A stretch of 64,000 bases of DNA. It comes from Streptomyces sp. AC558_RSS880 (GTDB lineage: Bacteria; Actinomycetota; Actinomycetes; Streptomycetales; Streptomycetaceae). Each line of letters opens with the position of its first letter. Positions within the stretch are counted from its first letter, which is position 1. The DNA lies in the NCBI RefSeq assembly GCF_019049255.1, contig NZ_JAGMUJ010000006.1:62001-126000 (forward strand). The letters are read 5' to 3'. The notes under the pieces are model-generated. The model was not told the DNA's origin. It did no database searches and worked only from the letters and a program-made list of their open reading frames with translations. Shown here in pieces: positions 18,353-26,283 of this stretch. Position numbers and translations under genes: made by a program.

Positions 18353-18477
18353 GCGCACCCCCTACCAGCGACCGAAGCGACTCAACGATGGGGATAGCCT
18401 AGCGAACAGTGCGCGTAGGTTCTCGGAACCCATGCGGAGAAGCCACCGCGCCCGGAACAGCGACTGGAGCGACTGAG
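18350..18477 (-). promoter_or_regulatory. Conserved upstream box B and residual iterons
   Basis: Positions 18350-18406 repeat, with few changes, the 57-base box also found at 22922-22976 and 42281-42337: TTCGCT, a GTTGAGTCGCTTCGG block, then GGTAGGGGGTGCG before the ATG. Further up, 18459-18477 holds two AGCGACTG-type units like the iterons at 23 kb. The remaining sequence up to 18718 shows no gene. This looks like a decayed second origin/promoter region. Confidence 0.65.
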
Positions 18478-18718
18478 CCTCCGCCATGGAGAACGCAGGT
18501 ACACCTCTGGAACGCCCTGGCGTGGGTCACGGCCTTCCGCACACGCCGGCTGAGCCACCCGCCTTCCGCTCGGCAGCCATCAGGCTCCACACCGAGCGGG
18601 TCCGGTGACGGGAGCGGCCGCGGCGAGGGCCGACCTCTCGTGACGGCAGCCTCGTTGTGCCCCACGATGATAGATCCGGCCCGGTTCACCCCCGTCACGC
18701 GCAGAGGAAAGATCCTTG

Positions 18719-19669
18719 TCAGCGTACGAGTGCCGGGGCCGGCTGTGCGGGCAGCCCGAGGCGGGCGCGGGTGGCCACGAGGACGACGAGGGCGGCCACG
18801 ACGGAGCCGGCGAGGAAGGCGTGCATCGCGTACTCCGGGGACAGCGACGGGAACATGGACGACCACATCACGGAGATGAAGTTGTTGACGCTGGTGTGGA
18901 GCAGCATGACCAGCGGCATGCTCTCACCGGAGCGGTTGAACAGCCACGTCATGACGAAGCTGAAGGCGACCGTCGTCCCCGTGAACTCCAGCACCCTGGT
19001 CGTGTCCACGTGCGGGCCGCCCCACTCGGTGAGGAACAGCGGCAGGTGCCAGGCACCCCACAGCAGGCCCACGACGAGGGTGGAGATCACGGGACCGTAC
19101 CGGCGCTGCATGCGGGGCATGGCGAACTCCCGCCAGCCGGGCTCCTCGGCCAGGCCGGTGGTGACCATCTGCAGGACGAGACCGGGCAGGTAGGCGACCA
19201 GAACGGCGAGCGACGGAAGGGCCGGGGCCCGGCCGCCCAGCACGGCGGAGGCAAGGGTCAGCACGGCGGGCACCGCGACGAGAACCGCGAGGAACCAGCG
19301 CCGGCCCACCTTCAGTCCGGTCATCCGGCCACGCCAGACCCGCAGCCCCTGACGTCCCTCGACGGCCCAGGTCACGAAGAGCGCCGACCCGATCGGGCCG
19401 AGGTACGCGCCGGGCAGGACGCCCAGAAGCTGGGTGGTGCCACCGACCGCCGGGAAGGCGACATGCCACACGCCCAAGCCGTTCTCGGAGAGGACGTACG
19501 GGGTCCAGGCGAGCCAGCTCAGCGTGAAGGTGAGCGAGAAGAACCAGGTCAAAGGGCTCTTGCAGAGGGCTGCCCGCAGCCTCGACGGACCCTTCCCCGG
19601 GGCTGCCGGACTCGTGTGCGCCGGTGCCGGTCGTGCCGCGGTGTCGGCAGATGTGTGAAGGCTGACCAT
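18719..19669 (-). CDS. CPBP-family intramembrane glutamic protease
   Basis: The 316-residue protein has about eight membrane helices. The Abi/CPBP signature is complete: AEEPGWREFAMPR with the paired glutamates, WGAWHLPLFL with the catalytic-site histidine, and LLHTSVNN. Such proteins cleave prenylated or membrane-bound peptides and often serve in bacteriocin immunity or maturation; no bacteriocin gene is seen here. The ATG follows AAAGGGACACC. A very long hairpin separates it from the ATPase gene upstream. Confidence 0.9.
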   Translation of the reverse strand: MVSLHTSADTAARPAPAHTSPAAPGKGPSRLRAALCKSPLTWFFSLTFTLSWLAWTPYVLSENGLGVWHVAFPAVGGTTQLLGVLPGAYLGPIGSALFVTWAVEGRQGLRVWRGRMTGLKVGRRWFLAVLVAVPAVLTLASAVLGGRAPALPSLAVLVAYLPGLVLQMVTTGLAEEPGWREFAMPRMQRRYGPVISTLVVGLLWGAWHLPLFLTEWGGPHVDTTRVLEFTGTTVAFSFVMTWLFNRSGESMPLVMLLHTSVNNFISVMWSSMFPSLSPEYAMHAFLAGSVVAALVVLVATRARLGLPAQPAPALVR

Positions 19670-19735
19670 GGTGTCCCTTTGAGCGCGGGCCGATTCGATC
19701 TGACCAGCTCACCAGAGACACACCCGAAGATCACT

Positions 19736-19793
19736 ACCGTGTGTGTCCGGGCAGAGGTACAGCGTGCTGTACCTCTGCCCGGACACACACGGT
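19736..19793. terminator. Exceptionally long perfect hairpin
   Basis: Positions 19736-19763 pair perfectly with 19766-19793: 28-base arms with only two bases between. It lies between the end of the ATPase gene and the CPBP promoter region. A terminator is the simplest reading, though the arms are much longer than usual and it carries no T-run. Confidence 0.7.
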
Positions 19794-19801
19794 GTGAGCG
19801 T

Positions 19802-20509
19802 TCAGTCGAGGATGTGACGCAGGTAGGACCGCGGGTCGGCGAGGTAGCGGCGCCAGTGGTCGACCAGCTCGAGTTCGTCCCAACTCACCCGGCGCATACC
19901 GTGCTCGCCGACTTCGACGATGTCCGCACCGGGCAGCGCGGTAAGCAGCGGAGAGTGGGTGGCACAGATCACCTGACCGCCGTTCTCCGTCAACTGGTGG
20001 ATATGGCCGATCAGTTCGAGGCACGAGGCGAAGGACAGCGCCGCTTCCGGCTCGTCCAGCACATACAGTCCCGGCCGGAGGAACTTGCCGCGGAAGGCGG
20101 CGAGGAATCCTTCACCGTGGCTGAGCGAGTCCGGCCCGAACCCTTCCCGGTCCAGCGCGTCCAGGGCCGTTTCGGCCCGCAGGAAGAACCCTGTGCGGGC
20201 GTGCCAGTTGCCCAGCATGCGCCGTCCACCCGGTGCCCCGTCGAAACGGATCCGCTCCCCCAGCACCGACTTGGCGCGATGACTGGCATAACGCCAGTCG
20301 TGCGAGCCGCCCCAGGAATCCAGCCCGAAGCCCTCCGCCAAGGCCTCCACCAGGGTGGACTTGCCCGAGCCGTTCTCACCGACGACGAACGTCACCGGCG
20401 CGGTGAAGCGCAGCCCCTCCTCCACCAGCGCGCGTACACAGGCCACGTTCCACGGCCAGGCGTCCTCCTCGCCCGGAGCCGGGTGCAGATAGGCACGTTC
20501 GATGATCAC
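19802..20509 (-). CDS. AAA/ABC-type ATPase (SMC-like, single domain)
   Basis: From the GTG at 20509 the protein has 235 residues. It shows Walker A GENGSGKST, an ABC-like signature SLSHGEG, Walker B LYVLDEPEAAL and H-loop CATHSPLL, typical of compact AAA_21/RecF-like ATPases. Function in this group is not established; some act in DNA repair or defence. The open frame extends to 20581, but the extra residues derive from the neighbouring broken gene, and the family normally begins with a strand just before DAWPWNV. No ribosome site is evident at 20509, so expression may depend on read-through or a rearranged promoter. Confidence 0.75.
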   Translation of the reverse strand: MIIERAYLHPAPGEEDAWPWNVACVRALVEEGLRFTAPVTFVVGENGSGKSTLVEALAEGFGLDSWGGSHDWRYASHRAKSVLGERIRFDGAPGGRRMLGNWHARTGFFLRAETALDALDREGFGPDSLSHGEGFLAAFRGKFLRPGLYVLDEPEAALSFASCLELIGHIHQLTENGGQVICATHSPLLTALPGADIVEVGEHGMRRVSWDELELVDHWRRYLADPRSYLRHILD

Positions 20510-20573
20510 ACGGGAAGTTTCCCACGGAGCGCCTTCCGCACCGGCATGCGGGAACCCGGCACCACTCCGCCCT

Positions 20574-21366
20574 CGTGACACGGTCCAGCCATTCCAGGCC
20601 GTGGTCCGTCTCGGCCGCGAGGCCGGGGATGCGCGGAGCCGTCCGCTCGGCCAGCAGCATCGTCGCCACCGTGTACGACGTGGTCTGGGTGAACTTCAGG
20701 AAGTCACCGGCGTCGAAACCAGCCTCCGGAGACGTCCACGAGCTCTGCGTCGGCGACCAGCCCGGCGTCCAGCAGCGTTTCTCCGTCAGGGCTGTAGCGC
20801 GGGGTGCGGTAGACGGTGGCGTTCCGGTCATTGAGGTGGGACGGCCGACGGTGCAGCACCGAGGAGATGGCGTTCTCACCGTCGCGCTGGGCCTGGAAGA
20901 AGCGGACGTGACCGGCGGTCAGCGGGACGAGCAGCTTCTGCCGGGAAGCGATGGAGAACGGCGGTGAGGTGGCGGTCACGGGGCCGGTGACGTGCACCCG
21001 ATAAGTGCCCTCTCGGCGCAGACTCCCGAGGTCGATGACGCGGACGTCCGGGTAGCCGCTGTTCCAGTTTCCCGTGCTCGCTCCCACCCAGCCGGTCAGC
21101 ACGGTCCGGCCCTGCTCGTCACGGACCTCGTAACGGGCCGCGCCCAGGGAACGCGACGGTGCCATGAGATACGCGTACTTGGGCTCGTCGGGGACGTAAC
21201 CGACCTGATCGACCCGTATCTCGCCGCGGGGCGACTCGGTGGCCGCACCGCTGCGCTGCGTACCGAGCTGCATGAGAGTGGCGACGACCAGCACGACGGC
21301 CAGGGCGGCAAGGACGACGGTGGGGAAGACCCGGGAGGCGGTGCGATATCGGTGTGCTGACGGCAT
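20574..21366 (-). pseudogene. Glycoside hydrolase family 9 endoglucanase, frameshifted and truncated
   Basis: From ATG 21366 the frame encodes a membrane anchor (VVLAALAVVLVVATL) and a cellulase N-terminal Ig-like domain (IRVDQVGYVPDEPKYAYL, SGYPDVRVIDLGSL), then the start of the GH9 catalytic domain. At 20715-20717 one extra base in the codons for GGWFDAGD breaks the frame; the next frame continues FDAGDFLKFTQTTSYTVATM and stops matching near 20574 at GLEWLDRVT, where the ATPase gene region begins. GH9 enzymes need about 450 more residues, including the catalytic Glu, so this is dead. Confidence 0.85.
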
Positions 21367-21390
21367 GGCGCTCGGGATCTCCTTGAACAT

Positions 21391-21808
21391 GGGCGACTCG
21401 CTGTGAGGCAGCTCCGCTACTCCCGGGGACGAGCGGTACGGAAACCGGGTTCAGAAGCAGGCCGGCCATCGGGGTCTCCCGCCGGACGGCGGCGGCTCCG
21501 GTGCCCGGGTTCCGTCCCGCCCCGCAGGCTCCGTCCCCTGGCAGTGGCGCGCGGCATCCACACCCCTACAGGTGGTTCTCCGCGTGCCGCCGCACGACGC
21601 GGACCGTCATGGTGTCGGACGTCCGCAGCCGGCCGGTCGGTTCACCGGAAGTGAACGGCGGCCTTCGACACCTCGTGGCCGGTCCTCGCGGGACGGCCGA
21701 CGGCGCCTTCCGGTACGGGGCTGATGACGGTGGCCCGTCCGGGGATCGGGGTGACGACAGCTGTGGCGGCAGCTTCGAAGCCGAAGACGTTCTCGCTTCC
21801 GCAGGACG
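21391..21808. other. Intergenic region downstream of the primase-polymerase
   Basis: No coding frame here has protein-like composition and no strong hairpin was noticed. In related plasmids a helicase gene would follow the primase-polymerase at this point; it is absent. Confidence 0.4.
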
Positions 21809-22924
21809 TCATGGGCGCTTCCCAGTGGCGTAGAGGGGCTTCTTCAGACCTGCGGCGAGGCCGCTGCCGATGATCTGCTGAATGCGCGTCTCCTGGCCGG
21901 GACGGGCCTTGACCGCAGCCTCCTTGAGAGCCTGCTCGGCCTCCTCACGGGAGATCCGCCCGGCCGCGACGAGACCGCCGAGGGTGTAGGCGGCGCGGTT
22001 GAGAGTGTCGGAAAAGCCCGCTCCCTCAGCTACTTGACCGCAGGCCTCGACCGGAGCCAGGACCGTGGCGAGGGTGTGTGCGCCCTGAGCACGGCCTCCA
22101 CCTGCGGCCAGCACCGCCTGCCGGGCTCGCGGGGGAACCGGTCGGTGGGCGGGGAGACCGGATGCGCGTAGGTGCCCGGTGCGGTCGAGTTCCTGTGCCA
22201 GCCACAGGGGCAGGGCTGCGGGCTCACGGGCTTCACCGACGGGAGTGTAGGTGCCGTGGTCGGTTCTGGTTCCCGGGGCGATGATGTAGCTGCCATGGGC
22301 CCGGATATCGACCTGCCAGGCCAGGGCGCGGCCCCGGCCGGAACCCACTGAGGACAGCCACTGACGGTCGCCGGCGGCGCGGTACCAGACATGGAGCCCC
22401 CCGGAAGGGGTGCGCACACGCAGGGTGGTGGTGTCCTCGGCGGGGCTCTGTCGGCCTCGGAGGGCGGCAAGGACACCGAGAGTGTGGAAGCCGTTGGCGA
22501 GGCCGGTGAGATCGACCTGGTCACCGATGGTGATGCCTGGCAGGATCCGGTCCCGCGCGGGGAGTTCGGCGGGGTGTGCGTCGATGTCGATGACGACCAG
22601 GCCGGCCGGGCCGCAGGAGACTCCGATGCCGAATCCGGGATGTTGCCCCCACCACCGCCGGATGCGTTCCTCGCTCAGGGTGGCGGCGTAGAAGCCATGG
22701 CACCAACGGTCCGTACGCAGGCAGGGGCAGTCAGCCGGTGCGTGGTCGCTGTTGCGGCACCGTGTGCAGTTGGCGGCCGGTGTCTTGCGGCCGGGAGCAA
22801 GCGGGTGCACGGGCCAGCCCCGGCGGGCGCACCACTGCGCCGTGGCAAGGGACGCAGCGACCGGAGCTCCGGAGGCGTCGGTTTCCTGTGAGCCGCTGCC
22901 GGAAAACTGTGGCTCGGCAGGCAT
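21809..22924 (-). CDS. Bifunctional DNA primase/polymerase (prim-pol), likely replication initiator
   Basis: The start is taken as ATG 22924 because all three related boxes in the window place AGGGGGTGCG just before this codon, while an extra base in two of them breaks the frame from the upstream GTG at 22966. The 371-residue protein has a zinc-knuckle-like CTRCRNSDHAPADCPC, catalytic acidic residues in VIDIDAH, the SGGLHVWY motif and an APG block, all typical of AEP-superfamily prim-pol domains (about residues 25-215). A C-terminal helical PriCT-like tail follows. It synthesises primers and DNA at the plasmid origin. Iterons lie immediately upstream, and one unit overlaps the ribosome site, which suggests self-regulation. 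Confidence 0.9.
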   Translation of the reverse strand: MPAEPQFSGSGSQETDASGAPVAASLATAQWCARRGWPVHPLAPGRKTPAANCTRCRNSDHAPADCPCLRTDRWCHGFYAATLSEERIRRWWGQHPGFGIGVSCGPAGLVVIDIDAHPAELPARDRILPGITIGDQVDLTGLANGFHTLGVLAALRGRQSPAEDTTTLRVRTPSGGLHVWYRAAGDRQWLSSVGSGRGRALAWQVDIRAHGSYIIAPGTRTDHGTYTPVGEAREPAALPLWLAQELDRTGHLRASGLPAHRPVPPRARQAVLAAGGGRAQGAHTLATVLAPVEACGQVAEGAGFSDTLNRAAYTLGGLVAAGRISREEAEQALKEAAVKARPGQETRIQQIIGSGLAAGLKKPLYATGKRP

Positions 22925-22976
22925 CGCACCCCCTACCAGCGATCGAAGCGACTCAACGACGGACACAGCCTAGCGA
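22922..22976 (-). promoter_or_regulatory. Conserved upstream box A of the primase-polymerase gene
   Basis: This copy of the repeated box holds TTCGCTAGGCT, then GTTGAGTCGCTTCGATCGCT (iteron-like units) and the ribosome site TAGGGGG before ATG 22924. Conservation in non-coding positions across three copies points to a bound protein or a control signal. Confidence 0.6.
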
Positions 22977-23046
22977 AACGGGGCCTGTGTCGTCGTGGAG
23001 TACATGCGGAACATCGCTGGGGCCATGCCAACGGAATCAGCGATTC

Positions 23047-23390
23047 CAGTGACCAGCGACCGAACGACAGAGGCAGCGACTGAAAGCCCTTCAGTCGCTG
23101 TTCTTCCGTCGCTGACAAAAGACCAGGTCAGAGCGGGTAACGAAGATCAAAAAGCGACTGAAGCGACTGAAGCCTTCTATATATCACGCACACGCACACC
23201 CTCTATGTCACTCATATATAGGGACCTAGAGTCGCTTCAGTCGCTGTCCTTGGTGGAGCAACGCGCTGACCTGCGGATTTACCTTCGCCTACGGGAGCGA
23301 CTGAAGCGGTCTCGGTCGCTGGTCGTTCAGTCGCTGTCCCCTGCCAGGCCCAGAGACCCAAGCGACTGAAGCGACCAAAGCGACCGAGCC
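23047..23390. repeat. Iteron array with AT-rich core, probable replication origin
   Basis: Units of AGCGACTGA and its complement recur: an inverted pair with 11-base arms at 23074-23100, a direct pair at 23153-23172, an inverted pair at 23232-23245, then units at 23296-23308, 23326-23335 and 23361-23387 (three in a row). Between 23173 and 23220 lies the only markedly AT-rich stretch for kilobases (two TATATA runs), suited to melting. Adjacent to a prim-pol gene, this is the classic layout of an iteron-controlled origin. Confidence 0.75.
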
Positions 23391-23601
23391 TGAGGTCGGC
23401 CGCGGCCGCACCCCGCCGACGGACCAGCCCGTCGCAGGCCTTTTTTTCAGGCTGTCGTCGGACATCGCCGATCATGGCGATCCCCTCTTCTGCCGCGAGG
23501 ATTCCGGTCGGCCATCGAACCGGAGCCCGCTCCGTGACGTTCCCCCGATGAATGTGGAAGGAAGCCCTGCCGTGACTTCAGCCGCATAACCCACCACGCC
23601 C

Positions 23602-23980
23602 ATGAACCGTCCACGGGCCGGAACGTCCCCTCAGGTGGAGGTCCACCTCGAAGATCTCGATCTCATGGGTGTCCTGCACAACGCCGCTACCCGTCGCTGG
23701 CGGAACACGCCTTCACCGCGTTCTGGCGAAGCCACGGCTGGCACCCCGACCCGGCCCGGTCACCGTACGGTTCTGGTGCGACCGCATCGGCCGCACCAGC
23801 CACACGTACGCGTACCGGATCCTCTCCAGGGACAATGCGACGCTCTACGCCGAGGGGACCTGCGTCCAAGTCAACCTCGACTTCCGGACCCTGACCCCCA
23901 GAGAGCTCAGCACGGAGGGACGGGCGATCGCCGAGCCGCATCCGGGCAAAGCCCCTGAAGCGACCGTGAACACGCAGTGA
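23602..23980 (+). pseudogene. Acyl-CoA thioesterase (hot-dog fold), frameshifted with internal deletion
   Basis: The frame starts MNRPRAGTSPQVEVHLEDLD and keeps the 4HBT motif DLMGVLHNA. A missing base near 23687 shifts the family sequence to another frame (WRSHGWHPDPAR), and a deletion near 23757 joins it to PVTVRFWCDRIGRTSHTYAY in a third. The C-terminal YAEGTCVQVNLDFRTLTPRE is intact. About 25 residues of the fold are gone, so it cannot be functional. Confidence 0.8.
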
Positions 23981-24262
23981 GCGACATTGCCGGGGTCATG
24001 GCGGCCCCGGCAGGTCCCTGATCTGGAAGAGGGCCGCCTGCTCACCGTTTTCGACCGGTCTCGGCAGGGGTCGACGAGCGTGGACTTGCAGCGGGGTGTG
24101 CGGCACTCCCCTCACTCGCGAACGGGCGACACCCGATCATTCGGAACGGGACGTGACGTCCACTCGACACACCAGGTCAGCCTTCACCCGTACACCGACC
24201 ACCGGCCCCTCCAGCGTCAGGGCAACAGTGGCGTCCGCGAAGCCGGTGGTCCCGGGGCGGGA

Positions 24263-26116
24263 TCAGGCCTCCGCCTCCTGGACCTTCCTGAACATCTCGA
24301 AGAGAGTGACCGCGAGAGGCAGCCATTCCTCCGGGGGGACCTGGCCGGGTAGCCGGCGGAGTTCGACCTGCACCAGCCCGGCTGCACCGGCCGTGTGTCC
24401 GGGATCGAGGCGGTCGTGCTGGCCCATGGCAGGGGAACTGGCCTTCATGCCCGCCGTCACGGTGCTTCCACCGCCCGCGGACATCAGGTCCGGGCCACCG
24501 GAGACGATGCTGTCCAGCCACTTCCCGCGCTGCGGGCCGAAGGACTTCTCGGTGTCGCCCGCGCCGTGGTCGGCGAAGCCGTGCTTGTAGACGGGCTCGC
24601 CCGCCGCGAGAGAGGCCACTTCGAGAACACGGGTGGGAACGAAATGGGACTTCGCCTCGTCGGGCAGTGCCGCGTACATCGCGGAGAAGCTCATCCGGCT
24701 CATCAGCGGCAGGAAGTACTTCGCCTGGTCCTGCAGTCTGGACTGCTGCGCCCCGGCCAGCAGATAGGTGTACACCATGGCCAGCAGTCCCCGGAGTTCC
24801 CGCGTCCCGGCCGGGTCCAGGCCTGCGCAGTACGTGTCGGTGAAACGCTGGGCGTCCGCCAGAATCGCCGCGTCCCGCTCCCGGTTGGCGCCACCGAGCG
24901 CGGTCGTGTCGGTCCGCTCCTCCGGCTCCTCACCGAGGATATGCACGTCTTCGGGGTTCGACGGGGAGGTGAGCGGCAGTTGCTGTTCGACCAGTGCCTG
25001 GAACAGGGTGAGCATCTTCTCCAGGCTGACGCCCCCGGTCGCCTGCGGTTTCGCCAACGCCGGGTGCAGACGGTCCGAGCCCGGCACGTACACGTCGTTC
25101 CCCCGGTGCTGGTGGACCGTGCCGTCTTCCGAGAGCACCTCGCCGAGTTCGGTGTTCCCGTCCATGAGGCTCGCCAGCTTCACCGAGGTGTGGAGCGTGC
25201 TGAACGCGTCGGCCATCTCGCCGACCGCCTTGGCCATCCGCTCCATCTCCGGAGCCTTGCCCTCCTCCTCGAAGGGGACCGTCACGAATTCCAGCGCACT
25301 GGCGTCAGGAGTGATGTACCAGTCCCCGGAAGCGGCCTCGAAGATCTTCTCGTTCTTGGAGATCACCGGCTGGTCGTCGGCCCGCACCAGCATGTTGGTC
25401 TCGAATTCGAACCCGACCTTCCGCTGGATCGCCACGGCCCCGTCGGCGGGGGCGCCGCTCCGCGTCCCGGCCGGGGACGGCTCCGCCTCCCGCTGGACCG
25501 GGGCCGGATCGGCCATCGCCTTCGCCGAGACCGCCTCCGCCTCCCGCTCGGCGGAATCGTTCGGGTGGGAGATCTTCAGACCGTTCCCCGTCTCGGTGCC
25601 GGGCACCTGACCCTCCCGCTGCTGGCGGACGTGGTGCAACTCGTGCGCCAGGGTCTGAGGCTTTGAGACGTCTCCGACGACGTGCTCCCCGGAGGTGAAC
25701 GCGATCGCGCCGATGGACCGGGACACTTCGATGTCACGTGGGGAGTCGTGGACGGACACCGACCGGAAGGTGCCCTTGGGAACACCCAGCCGGCCCTCCA
25801 TCTCCGATCTGACCGGCTCCGACAGCGAGCGCCCCCGGGACCGCAGCACGTCGTGGACGGCGGTAGAACGCTGGACCGGCTCGGCGGGCTCTTCGTGGCC
25901 GCAGCCCGCGTCGTGCCGGTGCGTCTCCCGCTGGAGCATGCAGGTCACCGCCGCGTTGCCGATGCTCCGCTGGAGAGACTGGAGAGAGGGGACCGAGCTC
26001 GGCGCGGGGCCGACCCGGCCGACCACCACCGGGTCCGCGGCGGTCGACACGGCGGGGGACGCAGGGCGGCGCAGCTTGCCCACGTCAGGTGTTCTGCCGG
26101 GGTCCTGCGCGCGCAT
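24263..26116 (-). CDS. DUF4157 (eCIS-core) protein with a possible amidoligase-like domain
   Basis: The ATG at 26116 follows GGAAGGACC. The 617-residue protein has a disordered N-terminus with repeated LQR segments (LQSLQRSIGN), then a DUF4157 domain (about 90-175) with SVSVHDSPR and the zinc-protease-like motif TLAHELHHVRQQ. DUF4157 marks cargo of extracellular contractile injection systems. From about residue 235, KVGFEFETNMLV, then DWYITPDASALEFVTVPF, recalls the GxExE...W...D.S...E..P pattern of amidoligases; this assignment is tentative. No sheath, tube or baseplate gene is in the window, so any injection apparatus is elsewhere. The long C-terminal helical region is unrecognised. Confidence 0.82.
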   Translation of the reverse strand: MRAQDPGRTPDVGKLRRPASPAVSTAADPVVVGRVGPAPSSVPSLQSLQRSIGNAAVTCMLQRETHRHDAGCGHEEPAEPVQRSTAVHDVLRSRGRSLSEPVRSEMEGRLGVPKGTFRSVSVHDSPRDIEVSRSIGAIAFTSGEHVVGDVSKPQTLAHELHHVRQQREGQVPGTETGNGLKISHPNDSAEREAEAVSAKAMADPAPVQREAEPSPAGTRSGAPADGAVAIQRKVGFEFETNMLVRADDQPVISKNEKIFEAASGDWYITPDASALEFVTVPFEEEGKAPEMERMAKAVGEMADAFSTLHTSVKLASLMDGNTELGEVLSEDGTVHQHRGNDVYVPGSDRLHPALAKPQATGGVSLEKMLTLFQALVEQQLPLTSPSNPEDVHILGEEPEERTDTTALGGANRERDAAILADAQRFTDTYCAGLDPAGTRELRGLLAMVYTYLLAGAQQSRLQDQAKYFLPLMSRMSFSAMYAALPDEAKSHFVPTRVLEVASLAAGEPVYKHGFADHGAGDTEKSFGPQRGKWLDSIVSGGPDLMSAGGGSTVTAGMKASSPAMGQHDRLDPGHTAGAAGLVQVELRRLPGQVPPEEWLPLAVTLFEMFRKVQEAEA

Positions 26117-26283
26117 GATGCGGTCCTTCCGGAGGGGCGGAGAAGGGTTTACCTCGGGCGAGGGCTCTCCTCGGTTGAGGCTTCCCCTCATGCATAGGAG
26201 GTCGGCCGCGCATACGGAAGAGGAACAAGGACAGAACCCAGGGCACACCTGGAGGACCGAACGGGCAGTGCGAGGAGCCCGTC

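Noticed and set aside
20510..20581. Longer N-terminus for the ATPase to 20581
   Set aside because: Those codons overlap the end of the broken GH9 gene in another frame and do not resemble the start of related ATPases.
22925..22966. GTG 22966 as start of the prim-pol gene
   Set aside because: Two related boxes have an extra base that would break this frame, while the AGGGGG site and ATG are kept in all three.
23047..23390. CRISPR array
   Set aside because: Units are 9-11 bases, occur in both orientations and lack uniform spacers; no cas genes. Iterons explain them better.
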